Assembly: GCA_946414625.1 (NCBI GenBank)
Contig: CAMKPI010000008.1
Coordinates: 1 to 21,717, forward strand
Direction: 5' to 3'
Length of the DNA stretch: 21,717 nt
Source of the DNA: an uncultured Spirochaetaceae bacterium
GTDB lineage: Bacteria; Spirochaetota; Spirochaetia; Sphaerochaetales; Sphaerochaetaceae
Part shown: one piece after another, positions 7,329 through 14,656 of the stretch
How positions within the stretch are numbered: the first letter of the stretch is position 1
Layout: the number at the start of each line of letters is the position of its first letter
Program-made: the position numbers and the translations under genes
Notes under the pieces: generated by a model
The model's input: only the letters and a program-made list of their open reading frames with translations
What the model was told of the DNA's origin: nothing
Databases searched by the model: none

Positions 7329-7357
7329 TTTGTATACATTTAAAATATACCAGTCAA
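7329..7357 (-). promoter_or_regulatory. Candidate sigma-70 promoter for ilvE
   Basis: Minus-strand TTGACT (7352-7357) and TACAAA (7329-7334) are separated by 17 bases in a very AT-rich block just past the lysR stop. An alternative -10, TATACA, sits two bases upstream with a 15-base spacer. It would give a leader of about 600 bases carrying the 135-bp repeats. Confidence 0.4.
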
Positions 7358-7392
7358 AATTCACTTCGGCATATACAAACAAAGAAAGACCG

Positions 7393-8268
7393 TCACAAAT
7401 TCTTCTTCACATACTCAATGAACGTCTCGTCCTCTATAGGGAGAGGCTTCCCCTTCAGCCACACAAACATATATTCCACAAAGCGTCCCGGATTCACAAT
7501 TTCCTTCGCAACTATCCGCTGGTTCAGGACATAGGAGGTTCTGGGAAAGAGACTGATTCCTATTCCGCAGCCCGCAAGAGCCGCAACGTCGAGGTAGTTG
7601 TCCATCCTGCAGACAATTCTCGGCTCGGCCCCTATCTCGCTGAACCAATTATAGATCATGTTCACGAGGGCCTCCCTGCTCGGCACAATCAACGGCTGGT
7701 CCACCAACGAGGAAAGGTTCAGCGTGTCCCCTCCAAGGGAAGAGAGCGGATTGTCCTTGCTGATAAACGCCGTCATGTTCTCCTGCCCCACCTTGAAGCT
7801 GTGAAGCAGGGTCTGGTCGCATGGAGAGGTAATCACCGCCAGGTTAATCAGTCCGCTGCGCAATCTCTCAATCAGCTCGTCGCTGTTGCCATCTACAATC
7901 CTGAACTTCACCCCGGGATATTCCCTTATGAACGTCTCGATCCACTTCGAGGCGATATCCGGAGCTGAGCCCTCAACAAGCCCTATCGAAATCGTTCCGT
8001 TCATCCCGCGCCCCATCTGCCGTATCTCGCTGGACGTCTTTTCAGCCAGAGCCAGGATTTCCTTGGCATGGCGGTACAGCAGTTGCCCGGATTCCGTCAA
8101 CTGAAGATGTCTCTTCCCCCTGATGAACAGAACCGTGTCGAGCTCCTCTTCCAACGCCTTGATCTGGCAGCTCAGCGGAGGCTGGCTGATATTGAGCTTC
8201 TCGGCAGCCCGTGTAATGTTCAGTTCCTCCGCCACAACGGAGAAATACCTCAAAAGCCTCATTTCCAT
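7393..8268 (-). CDS. LysR-family transcriptional regulator
   Basis: A 291-residue LysR-type regulator. The N-terminal winged helix-turn-helix (residues 1-60) reads MEMRLLRYFSVVAEELNITR, AAEKLNISQPPLSCQIKALE, EEL. After a linker helix the two-lobed effector-binding domain starts at about residue 92 (GTISIGLVEGSAPD) and runs to the C-terminus. Length and layout are standard. GGAGGG lies close before ATG 8268; an internal Met two codons later would be spaced more conventionally and cannot be excluded. The gene is divergent from asnB with overlapping promoters, the classic arrangement for a LysR protein controlling both itself and its neighbour, so asnB is the first target to consider. The effector cannot be read from sequence. 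Confidence 0.93.
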   Translation of the reverse strand: MEMRLLRYFSVVAEELNITRAAEKLNISQPPLSCQIKALEEELDTVLFIRGKRHLQLTESGQLLYRHAKEILALAEKTSSEIRQMGRGMNGTISIGLVEGSAPDIASKWIETFIREYPGVKFRIVDGNSDELIERLRSGLINLAVITSPCDQTLLHSFKVGQENMTAFISKDNPLSSLGGDTLNLSSLVDQPLIVPSREALVNMIYNWFSEIGAEPRIVCRMDNYLDVAALAGCGIGISLFPRTSYVLNQRIVAKEIVNPGRFVEYMFVWLKGKPLPIEDETFIEYVKKNL

Positions 8269-8328
8269 AAACCCTCCAGTCCGCTCTGCGCGGTCTTATC
8301 CATACTAAAAAGATATCACAAGTATAAC

Positions 8329-8357
8329 ACAATATGTATTTGTTATTTTTTTGTCAA
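8329..8357 (-). promoter_or_regulatory. Candidate lysR promoter
   Basis: Minus-strand TTGACA (8352-8357, perfect consensus) and TATTGT (8329-8334) are separated by 17 bases. It overlaps the asnB promoter face to face, so the two polymerases should compete. Confidence 0.5.
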
Positions 8358-8368
8358 ATTCCTATAAT
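8340..8368 (+). promoter_or_regulatory. Candidate asnB promoter
   Basis: TTGTTA (8340-8345) and a perfect TATAAT (8363-8368) are separated by 17 bases, about 36 bases before the asnB ATG. The AT-rich block 8300-8345 upstream, including ATATCACAAG and AACACAATAT, is where a LysR-type activator would be expected to bind, though I see no clean T-N11-A palindrome. Confidence 0.6.
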
Positions 8369-8403
8369 TCAGAAATATTTTTTGTCGAAAAGGAGACCTG
8401 GCA

Positions 8404-9984
8404 ATGTGTTCAATAATCGGATATACATCCGCCCATCTGTCTTCGGATTATGTCAAAAATTTCTTCAACAGGACAATCTCGCGCGGACCGGACGGCAGTT
8501 CTTTTGAATATGTCGGAGGCAACTCTTGGCTCGGATTCAACAGGCTTGCCATAATGGATCCCTCAAAGTCAGGAATGCAGCCGTTCAGGCTGGGCGGCGA
8601 CGCCCTTGTATGCAACGGGGAGATCTACGGCTTCCGGAAGATCAAGTCCTCACTCGAGGGCAAGTATTCTTTCAAAAGCGGATCAGACTGCGAGGTCCTG
8701 CTTCCACTGTGGAAAGAAAAAGGCGTCGGGATGTTCGCCGGTCTCGATGCTGAGTTTGCCCTAGTCATCTACGACTCAAAAAGCCAAAGCCTGGTTGCGG
8801 CGCGGGATCCTATTGGCATACGGCCTCTATTCTTCGGCTTTCTGCCCGACGGCGGCATTATCTTCTCCAGCGAGGCTCGCACCTTGATGGGACTCTGCGA
8901 GAATATCTCGCCGTTCCCGCCGGGTTGCTTCTACATGAACGGCGAATTCACCCGTTTCTCCGACCCGGCCTCGCAGCCGGTCATCAAGGACAACCTTGAC
9001 TCCGCATGCGTCAAAATCAGGGAACGCCTTATCGAAGGAGTGCGCAAACGACTGGATTCGGATGCTCCGCTAGGCTTCCTCCTGTCCGGAGGACTCGATT
9101 CCAGCCTCGTCTGCGCCATTTCCGCTCGGATCCTCGGAAAAAAAATACGCACTTTCGCAATCGGAATGGACACCGACCCGATTGACCTGAAGTACGCAAG
9201 AAAAACCGCCGCTTTCATCGGCAGCGAACACATGGAGTTCAGAATGACGATGGACGAGGTTCTCACAACGCTGGACGAGGTGATAGCAATTCTGGGGACT
9301 TGGGATATTACCACAATCAGGGCGAGCCTCGGAATGTATCTCTGCTGCAAGGCAATCCACAGGGAAACGGACGTGAAAGTGCTCCTAACGGGAGAAATTT
9401 CGGACGAGCTTTTCGGCTACAAGTACACGGATTTCGCACCGAGCGCGGAAGAGTTTCAAAAAGAAGCGCAAAAGCGGATAAGGGAACTGCACTTCTACGA
9501 CGTGCTCCGTGCCGACAGATGCATTTCCGACAACAGCCTCGAAGCCCGTGTGCCGTTCGGAGACCTGGACTTTGTGAACTATGTGATGGCGCTGGATCCG
9601 GAGTTGAAAATGAACAAGTACGGCGTCGGCAAATATCTGCTTCGCAAGGCATTTGAAAAGGACGATCTTCTTCCAGACGACATACTCTACAGGCAAAAAG
9701 CAGCGTTTTCCGATGCCGTCGGTCACAGCATGGTGGACGGACTGAAAGCCTACGCGGACAGCTTTTACTCCGACGAAGAATATGAAAAACGCAGGCGTCT
9801 TTATGACTGGTGCGCACCTTTCACTAAGGAAAGTCTTCTATACAGGGAAATTTTCGAGCGGCATTACCCTGGTCAAGCCCGGATGATTCCTGACTACTGG
9901 ATGCCCAACAAGTCTTGGCAGGGCTGCAATGTGGATGATCCATCCGCCCGCGTTCTGTCGAACTACGGAGAAAGCGGAGAATAA
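8404..9984 (+). CDS. asnB: Asparagine synthetase, glutamine-hydrolysing
   Basis: A 526-residue AsnB. It uses glutamine, aspartate and ATP to make asparagine. The N-terminal Ntn glutaminase domain (about 1-190) begins MCSIIGY with nucleophile Cys2 exposed after Met removal, and shows RGPDGSSFEY and NGEIYGF. The synthetase domain (about 200-526) contains the PP-loop LLSGGLDSS (SGGLDSS 228-234) and LLTGEISDELFGYKY, where GEISDEL replaces the more common GEGSDE. The motifs SLEARVPFGD and KYLLRKAF are also present. Length matches the bacterial AsnB type. GGAG eight bases before ATG 8404 and a good promoter support the start. It is the first gene of the plus arm and precedes glnN, which makes its nitrogen donor. 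Confidence 0.95.
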   Translation: MCSIIGYTSAHLSSDYVKNFFNRTISRGPDGSSFEYVGGNSWLGFNRLAIMDPSKSGMQPFRLGGDALVCNGEIYGFRKIKSSLEGKYSFKSGSDCEVLLPLWKEKGVGMFAGLDAEFALVIYDSKSQSLVAARDPIGIRPLFFGFLPDGGIIFSSEARTLMGLCENISPFPPGCFYMNGEFTRFSDPASQPVIKDNLDSACVKIRERLIEGVRKRLDSDAPLGFLLSGGLDSSLVCAISARILGKKIRTFAIGMDTDPIDLKYARKTAAFIGSEHMEFRMTMDEVLTTLDEVIAILGTWDITTIRASLGMYLCCKAIHRETDVKVLLTGEISDELFGYKYTDFAPSAEEFQKEAQKRIRELHFYDVLRADRCISDNSLEARVPFGDLDFVNYVMALDPELKMNKYGVGKYLLRKAFEKDDLLPDDILYRQKAAFSDAVGHSMVDGLKAYADSFYSDEEYEKRRRLYDWCAPFTKESLLYREIFERHYPGQARMIPDYWMPNKSWQGCNVDDPSARVLSNYGESGE

Positions 9985-10250
9985 CCCGCGTGAGTCGGGC
10001 ACCCGAAGCGGCGCAGCGGGACAATAACGGCAAAAGGGGAAATGATCGAAAACAACCGGGCGCTCTGCCCGCCCGCGGAAAAACACCCGAAGCGGCGCCG
10101 CATGACAAGACGCGCTTTGCCGCAAACAATGCCGCCTACGCCTAAAGCCACATGCCGCAAACAATGCCGCCGCGACCCAATACGGCAAAGCGCGGGCACC
10201 ACACTCTGGTAATCTCAAACCACGCGCGCCGCACACACAGAGGAATTTAC
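9985..10250. repeat. asnB-glnN gap with direct and inverted repeats
   Basis: CACCCGAAGCGGCGC occurs at 10000-10014 and 10084-10098 (84 bp apart). TGCCGCAAACAATGCCGCC occurs at 10118-10136 and 10153-10171 (35 bp apart). CGCGCTTTGCCG (10111-10122) is perfectly inverted at 10183-10194. There is no convincing terminator or promoter in the gap, so glnN may be read from asnB or from a promoter I cannot recognise. Confidence 0.75.
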
Positions 10251-12323
10251 ATGGAAGACAAGATAGACATCGAGCAAATATTCGCAAGCAACGTATTCAC
10301 CCCGGACATGATGGAAATCTACGCGGGGAAAAGCGTTGTCTTGGCATACAGGAAATGCGTGGAAACAGGGGCAAGCCTCGACATGGGGACCGCCGAGAAA
10401 ATCGCCTCATCCATGTTGCGCTGGGCTTTGGACCGGGGCTGCACCCACTACACCCACTGGTTCCAGCCCCTCAACGGCGGGACAGCTGAAAAACACCAGT
10501 CTTTCATCGAGCCGGACGGAAAAGGAAAAATCACCCTTGGCTTCTCCGGAAAAGAGCTCATAGTCGGTGAGCCGGACGCTTCCAGCTTTCCGTCCGGAGG
10601 GCTCAGAGCCACTTTCGAGGCTCGCGGCTACAGTGCCTGGGATCCCTCCTCTAACGCATTCATAAACGACAGCTCGCTCCACATCCCAACCGTGTTCCTC
10701 TCATATTCCGGAGAGTCGCTGGACGAGAAAACCCCCTTGCTTCGCTCGATGAAGGTTCTTGACGCCCAGGCGTTGAGAATCCTTAGAGCGCTCGGCGACA
10801 ACGAAACCCAAAAGGTCACTCCTATGGCTGGTGTCGAACAGGAATATTTTCTCCTGGACAAGAGCCTCTGCGATGCGCGCGAGGATCTGAAGATCTGCGG
10901 CAGAACCCTTTTCGGGGCAAAACCTCCGAAAACTCAGGAGCTGGACGACCACTATTTCGGCTCAATCAAGCCAAGGGTCGCGGCCTTCATGAAAGATCTG
11001 GAGATCGAGCTGTGGCGGCTCGGAATCCCCGCCAAAACGAAGCACAACGAAGTGGCGCCATCCCAACACGAAATGGCTCCCGTCTACACCGACTGCAACA
11101 TCGCCAACGACCAGAACCAGCTCTCGATGGACATAATGAAGAAAGTGGCCGATAGGCACGGCCTTGTGTGCGTCCTGGCGGAAAAACCGTTCGACGGCAT
11201 CAACGGCAGCGGAAAGCACAACAACTGGTCTCTGAAGACAGACCGGGGGGAGAACCTCCTCGCCCCGGGTAAAACGCCATGGCAAAACGCTCGCTTTCTC
11301 CTCTTCCTCGCCGCATTCGTCAGTGCGGCAGACGAGTTTCAAGACCTGTTGCGATGCAGCGCGGCATACGCCGGCAACGACCACAGGCTCGGCGGAGACG
11401 AGGCACCTCCGGCTGTCATGTCGATATTCCTGGGCTCCGACCTCGAGGAGGTTGTCAACTCGATCATCGAGGACAGGACCCCCGAGGGCGAGCCGACAGC
11501 CCCGATCCGGATCGGTATCAGCGCGATACCCAGCATACCGAGGGACACATCGGACAGAAACAGGACAAGCCCGTTGGCTTTCACCGGAAACAAGTTCGAA
11601 TTCAGGATGCCCGGAGCAAGCCAGAGCGTCGCAGAGCCGAACATGATTTTGAACACCATCGTCGCCGACAGGCTGTCTTCATATGCTGACAGGCTCGAAA
11701 GTGCCGACCCCGACAAACTGAACGACACCCTGCACGATCTTATAAAAAGCGAATTCAAGGAACACCGCAGGATTCTCTTCAACGGAAACGGCTACTGCAG
11801 CGCATGGGTGGTCGAGGCTCAGGAGCGTGGGCTGTCAAATCTCGCAGATACAACGGACGCCCTGCCCACATACCTATGCGAAAAGAACATTGCACTCATG
11901 GAAAGGACTGGAGTGCTTACAAGGGGCGAAATGACGGCGCGAGATGAAATCCGCAGGGAAAAATACCTGAACGTTACCAAAATAGAGGCGAAAACTCTCC
12001 TCGGCATGGTTCTGCGGGAAATCGTCCCGGCCATTGCGCTGTTCAAGCATTCCATCCCTCCATCCTCTCCGGGAGGCGTGGAAGCAAGGATTTGCAGAGA
12101 CCTCGACAAGGTCAGCGTAAACCTCTATTCACTCGCGCAGTCACTCGGAACAGCGGTGGAAAACATCCCCGGCGCAACCGATCCTACGGCTTTGGGATAC
12201 TGCAAAAGGGAGATCCTTCCTTTAATGGAAGAGATGCGGCTCCATCTGAACAAGGCGGAGAACCTCGTTCCCTCGAAATTCTGGCCATACCCTGCGTATG
12301 GACAGCTGCTATTCTCTGTTTAA
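10251..12323 (+). CDS. glnN: Glutamine synthetase type III
   Basis: A 690-residue type III glutamine synthetase, the large GSIII form that ligates ammonia to glutamate using ATP. The N-terminal GSIII domain is visible in FTPDMMEIYAGK, THYTHWFQPLNGGTAEKH and GGLRATFEARGY-SAWDP. Catalytic-domain motifs follow: MAGVEQEYFLLD, KHNEVAPSQHEMAPVY (from residue 264) and FDGINGSGKHNNWS (from residue 314). The C-terminal part is the GSIII-specific helical extension. ATG 10251 was chosen over an upstream in-frame ATG at 10152 because AGAGGA lies just before it, the family's N-terminus begins here, and the extra 33 residues are basic and come from the repeat-rich gap. It lies between two glutamine-consuming enzymes, asnB and pyrG. 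Confidence 0.96.
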   Translation: MEDKIDIEQIFASNVFTPDMMEIYAGKSVVLAYRKCVETGASLDMGTAEKIASSMLRWALDRGCTHYTHWFQPLNGGTAEKHQSFIEPDGKGKITLGFSGKELIVGEPDASSFPSGGLRATFEARGYSAWDPSSNAFINDSSLHIPTVFLSYSGESLDEKTPLLRSMKVLDAQALRILRALGDNETQKVTPMAGVEQEYFLLDKSLCDAREDLKICGRTLFGAKPPKTQELDDHYFGSIKPRVAAFMKDLEIELWRLGIPAKTKHNEVAPSQHEMAPVYTDCNIANDQNQLSMDIMKKVADRHGLVCVLAEKPFDGINGSGKHNNWSLKTDRGENLLAPGKTPWQNARFLLFLAAFVSAADEFQDLLRCSAAYAGNDHRLGGDEAPPAVMSIFLGSDLEEVVNSIIEDRTPEGEPTAPIRIGISAIPSIPRDTSDRNRTSPLAFTGNKFEFRMPGASQSVAEPNMILNTIVADRLSSYADRLESADPDKLNDTLHDLIKSEFKEHRRILFNGNGYCSAWVVEAQERGLSNLADTTDALPTYLCEKNIALMERTGVLTRGEMTARDEIRREKYLNVTKIEAKTLLGMVLREIVPAIALFKHSIPPSSPGGVEARICRDLDKVSVNLYSLAQSLGTAVENIPGATDPTALGYCKREILPLMEEMRLHLNKAENLVPSKFWPYPAYGQLLFSV

Positions 12324-12487
12324 TGCCGCTTATCGCTCTCCGCTCCCCCCTCGAGACCCGCAACCCAAGGCGTTCCGTCCGGAGCGCAGATTGAAACGCA
12401 AAAGGTTCGCGGAAAACACAAAGTCCGTGGAAGACGCGGAAATAAAACCCCGAAAACGATGAAAAACAAAAAACAGGCGAAAAACAC
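12324..12487. other. glnN-pyrG intergenic region
   Basis: This gap of 164 bases has no clear terminator or promoter. GCGTTCC-GTCC-GGAGCGC (12370-12387) can form a 7-bp hairpin with one G-T pair but lacks a U tract. The second half is purine-rich. Read-through from glnN into pyrG is plausible. Confidence 0.5.
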
Positions 12488-14119
12488 ATGGAAATAAAGA
12501 GCACCAAACATATCTTTGTCACAGGCGGAGTGGTATCCGGCCTTGGAAAAGGCATCACAGCGGCTTCCATTGGAATGCTGCTGAAAGCCCGCGGCCTAAA
12601 GGTGGCGGCGCAGAAGCTCGATCCATACCTGAACGTTGATCCCGGCACGATGAGTCCTTACCAGCACGGCGAAGTTTTTGTCACGGACGACGGAGCGGAG
12701 ACCGACCTCGACCTCGGGCACTACGAAAGGTTCATAGGCGAGAACCTCAACAGATTCTCCAACCTGACCACCGGCAAGATATATTCCAGCATAATAGAGC
12801 GGGAACGCAAGGGAGGCTATCTCGGCTCCACGGTGCAGACTATACCCCATGTCACCGACGAGATTAAGCACTTCGTCTACAAGGTCGGCAGCGAAACCGG
12901 CGCAAACGTGGTGATAACCGAGATTGGCGGCACGATAGGAGACATCGAAAGCCAGCCTTTCATTGAAGCCATACGACAGATCGGTCTGGAGATCGGACGT
13001 GAGAACGTCATGTACATCCATGTGACCCTTGTACCGTACCTCAAAGCGAGCCACGAGCACAAATCCAAGCCTACACAGCACAGCGTCAAAGAGCTTCAGG
13101 GAATGGGAATCTCCCCGGACGTGATTGTCCTGCGTTCAGACGAGGAGATCCGCGACCGCGGGATCTTCCAGAAAATCGCCCATTTCTGCAATGTAAGTCC
13201 TGAAAAGGTGATTGAGAATAAAACCGTCCCGATTCTCTACGAAGCGCCCTTAATGCTGGAGAAAGCCAACCTCTCGAAGATCATTTGCAATAGGCTCGGC
13301 TTCGAAACCCCTCCTCCTGACTTGTCCGGCTGGAGGCATATGCTCGACCGGATGAAATCCTCGAAGAAATCCATACGAATCGCCATTGCGGGCAAATACG
13401 TCAAAATGCCCGACGCATACCTCTCGGTGACGGAAGCGCTGCGCCATGCAGGTTTCGCCATCGGGGTCTCGGTCGATATCCAGTGGGTCGACACCGAGGC
13501 TCTGGACGCGTCCAACGCCGGCGAAGTTCTGGGCTCCTCTAGCGGCGTGCTCGTCCCGGGAGGCTTCGGAACAAGAGGCCACGACGGAATGATCACGGCG
13601 GCAGAATACTGCAGAACGCGCCACGTCCCCTACTTCGGAATCTGCCTGGGAATGCAGATTGCTGTGATGGAATATGCAAGAAACGTCGCGCGTATGACGG
13701 GCGCAGACTCCAGGGAATTCAATGCCGACACTCCTTTTCCCGTAATTGACTTCATGCCGGACCAGTGTGCCGGCAAAGACAAGGGCGGAACGCTTCGACT
13801 CGGGAAATATCCGTGCGTCCTTTCCGGCGGATCGAAGATCCGGAGCTTTTACGGGAAAGAGGAAATAAGCGAACGCCACCGGCACAGATACGAAGTAAAC
13901 AACGCGTTCAGGAACGCTTTGGCCGCTGCCGGGCTTTCCATGTGCGGCACATCGCCCGACGGGAGACTCGTGGAAGCGGTCGAGCTACCAGGCGAGGATT
14001 TTTTCATAGGCGTGCAGTTCCACCCGGAGTTCAAGAGCCGGCCGGACAGACCACACCCGCTGTTCCTCGCCTTCATCAGGGCAGCCCTGAGCCAGGGTTC
14101 GCATACCCGGACTCTTTGA
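12488..14119 (+). CDS. pyrG: CTP synthase
   Basis: A 543-residue CTP synthase of normal length. It converts UTP to CTP with ATP and glutamine. The amidoligase domain starts KHIFVTGGVVSGLGKGITAA with the P-loop. DPYLNVDPGTM, YLGSTVQTIPHVT and EIGGTIGDIES follow, and KSKPTQHSVKEL carries UTP-binding residues. The class I glutamine amidotransferase domain (about 296-543) contains the oxyanion segment VPGGFG, nucleophile Cys386 in YFGICLGMQ, and His512/Glu514 in VQFHPEF. The ribosome site before ATG 12488 is weak (AGGCG, purine-rich), but the N-terminus matches the family exactly. Unlike glmS and the KAS III gene, it carries no repetitive insertion. Confidence 0.97.
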   Translation: MEIKSTKHIFVTGGVVSGLGKGITAASIGMLLKARGLKVAAQKLDPYLNVDPGTMSPYQHGEVFVTDDGAETDLDLGHYERFIGENLNRFSNLTTGKIYSSIIERERKGGYLGSTVQTIPHVTDEIKHFVYKVGSETGANVVITEIGGTIGDIESQPFIEAIRQIGLEIGRENVMYIHVTLVPYLKASHEHKSKPTQHSVKELQGMGISPDVIVLRSDEEIRDRGIFQKIAHFCNVSPEKVIENKTVPILYEAPLMLEKANLSKIICNRLGFETPPPDLSGWRHMLDRMKSSKKSIRIAIAGKYVKMPDAYLSVTEALRHAGFAIGVSVDIQWVDTEALDASNAGEVLGSSSGVLVPGGFGTRGHDGMITAAEYCRTRHVPYFGICLGMQIAVMEYARNVARMTGADSREFNADTPFPVIDFMPDQCAGKDKGGTLRLGKYPCVLSGGSKIRSFYGKEEISERHRHRYEVNNAFRNALAAAGLSMCGTSPDGRLVEAVELPGEDFFIGVQFHPEFKSRPDRPHPLFLAFIRAALSQGSHTRTL

Positions 14120-14640
14120 TATAACCGTGAACCGTCGGCGTGACCCGGACCCGACGGGATCCGAACGAGGAAACGTGCCCAGACCCGCCGGCGTGAGCCG
14201 GATTCGGCGGCATGACCCGGACCCGGCAGAACTCGAACGAGGAAACGTTACCACGACCCGCCGGCGTGAGCCGGATTCGACTGCATGCCCCGGACCCGGC
14301 AGGACCCGAACGAGGAAATGTGCCCAGACCTGCCAACGCTACAACGACCCGGTGGCATGCCCCGGACGGGATGACGTGCCCCGTCCGCGGCGACATAAAC
14401 TTGACCACCCGGCATATCTCCAACCACAGCGACATGCCGCGTCCCGCCGACGGACCGAGGAAAACGCTGTGAAAAACGCTTGCGCGTGGCGGACAAACGG
14501 CTGTATCTTTATCAACATAAAATACCATCATAAACGAACTGGAATAGCTCAGAAATACTGCGACAGGGCGACATGCATGGAGTGAGGACTTGTGTTCCAC
14601 TCTCCACGCATAGCTCAGAAATACTACTCAGGGGCGACAC
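14120..14640. other. 521-bp gene-free gap between pyrG and glmS
   Basis: This gap holds the 72-bp tandem repeat (14142 to about 14420), then an AT-richer stretch (14495-14545). A TAAAAT word at 14518-14523 may be a -10 box there, but no matching -35 is visible. The gap ends with the duplicated glmS leader. I looked for the glmS ribozyme core and did not find it. Repetitive Arg/Pro-rich frames across the array are not credible genes. Confidence 0.7.
14142..14420. repeat. 72-bp tandem repeats between pyrG and glmS
   Basis: Units begin at 14142, 14214, 14287 and 14359 (periods 72, 73 and 72). The first three share GGACCCG, CGAACGAGGAAA and, in units one and two, GACCCGCCGGCGTGAGCCGG. The fourth is strongly diverged and truncated. 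Identity drops from left to right, which suggests the right-hand copies are older. Confidence 0.88.
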
Positions 14641-14643
14641 ATG
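14544..14643 (+). repeat. Duplicated glmS ribosome-binding and start region
   Basis: ATAGCTCAGAAATACT followed by an AGGG-GCGACA stretch and ATG occurs at 14544-14575 and again at 14610-14643, 66 bases apart. The second copy ends in the real glmS start. Between them TGCATGGAGTG pairs imperfectly with CACTCTCCACGCA, giving a possible hairpin that would separate the two sites. Confidence 0.85.
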
Positions 14644-14656
14644 TGCGGAATACTAG
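14573..14656 (+). CDS. Possible 27-codon upstream ORF overlapping the glmS start
   Basis: The ATG in the first copy of the duplicated leader has AGGG four bases upstream. It opens a 27-codon frame that ends at TAG 14654-14656, just inside glmS in another frame. It resembles no protein I know. It could be a chance product of the duplication or a translated leader that modulates glmS initiation. Translation is unproven. Confidence 0.3.
   Translation: MHGVRTCVPLSTHSSEILLRGDTCAEY

Larger units (their letters stand above)
6727..7392. other. 666-bp gene-free gap upstream of ilvE
   Basis: The half nearer ilvE (6771-7115) is a GC-rich tandem repeat array, described separately. The other half (about 7190-7392) is strikingly AT-rich with long T and A runs and contains the candidate ilvE promoter. 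Several repetitive open frames cross the array on both strands, but they only translate the repeat and have no recognisable domain. Confidence 0.75.

Noticed and set aside
8269..8403. Replication origin at the strand switch
   Set aside because: There is at most one loose DnaA-box-like word (TTATCCATA), and no dnaA, dnaN or gyrase gene is nearby; a divergent regulator/target pair explains the layout.
14127..14585. Arg/Pro-rich frame between pyrG and glmS
   Set aside because: The 72-bp unit is a multiple of three, so it stays open in several frames; the third unit is shifted by one base and composition is unlike a protein.
14460..14640. glmS ribozyme
   Set aside because: The conserved core and pseudoknot elements are not seen in the leader; only the duplicated ribosome site and a modest hairpin are present.
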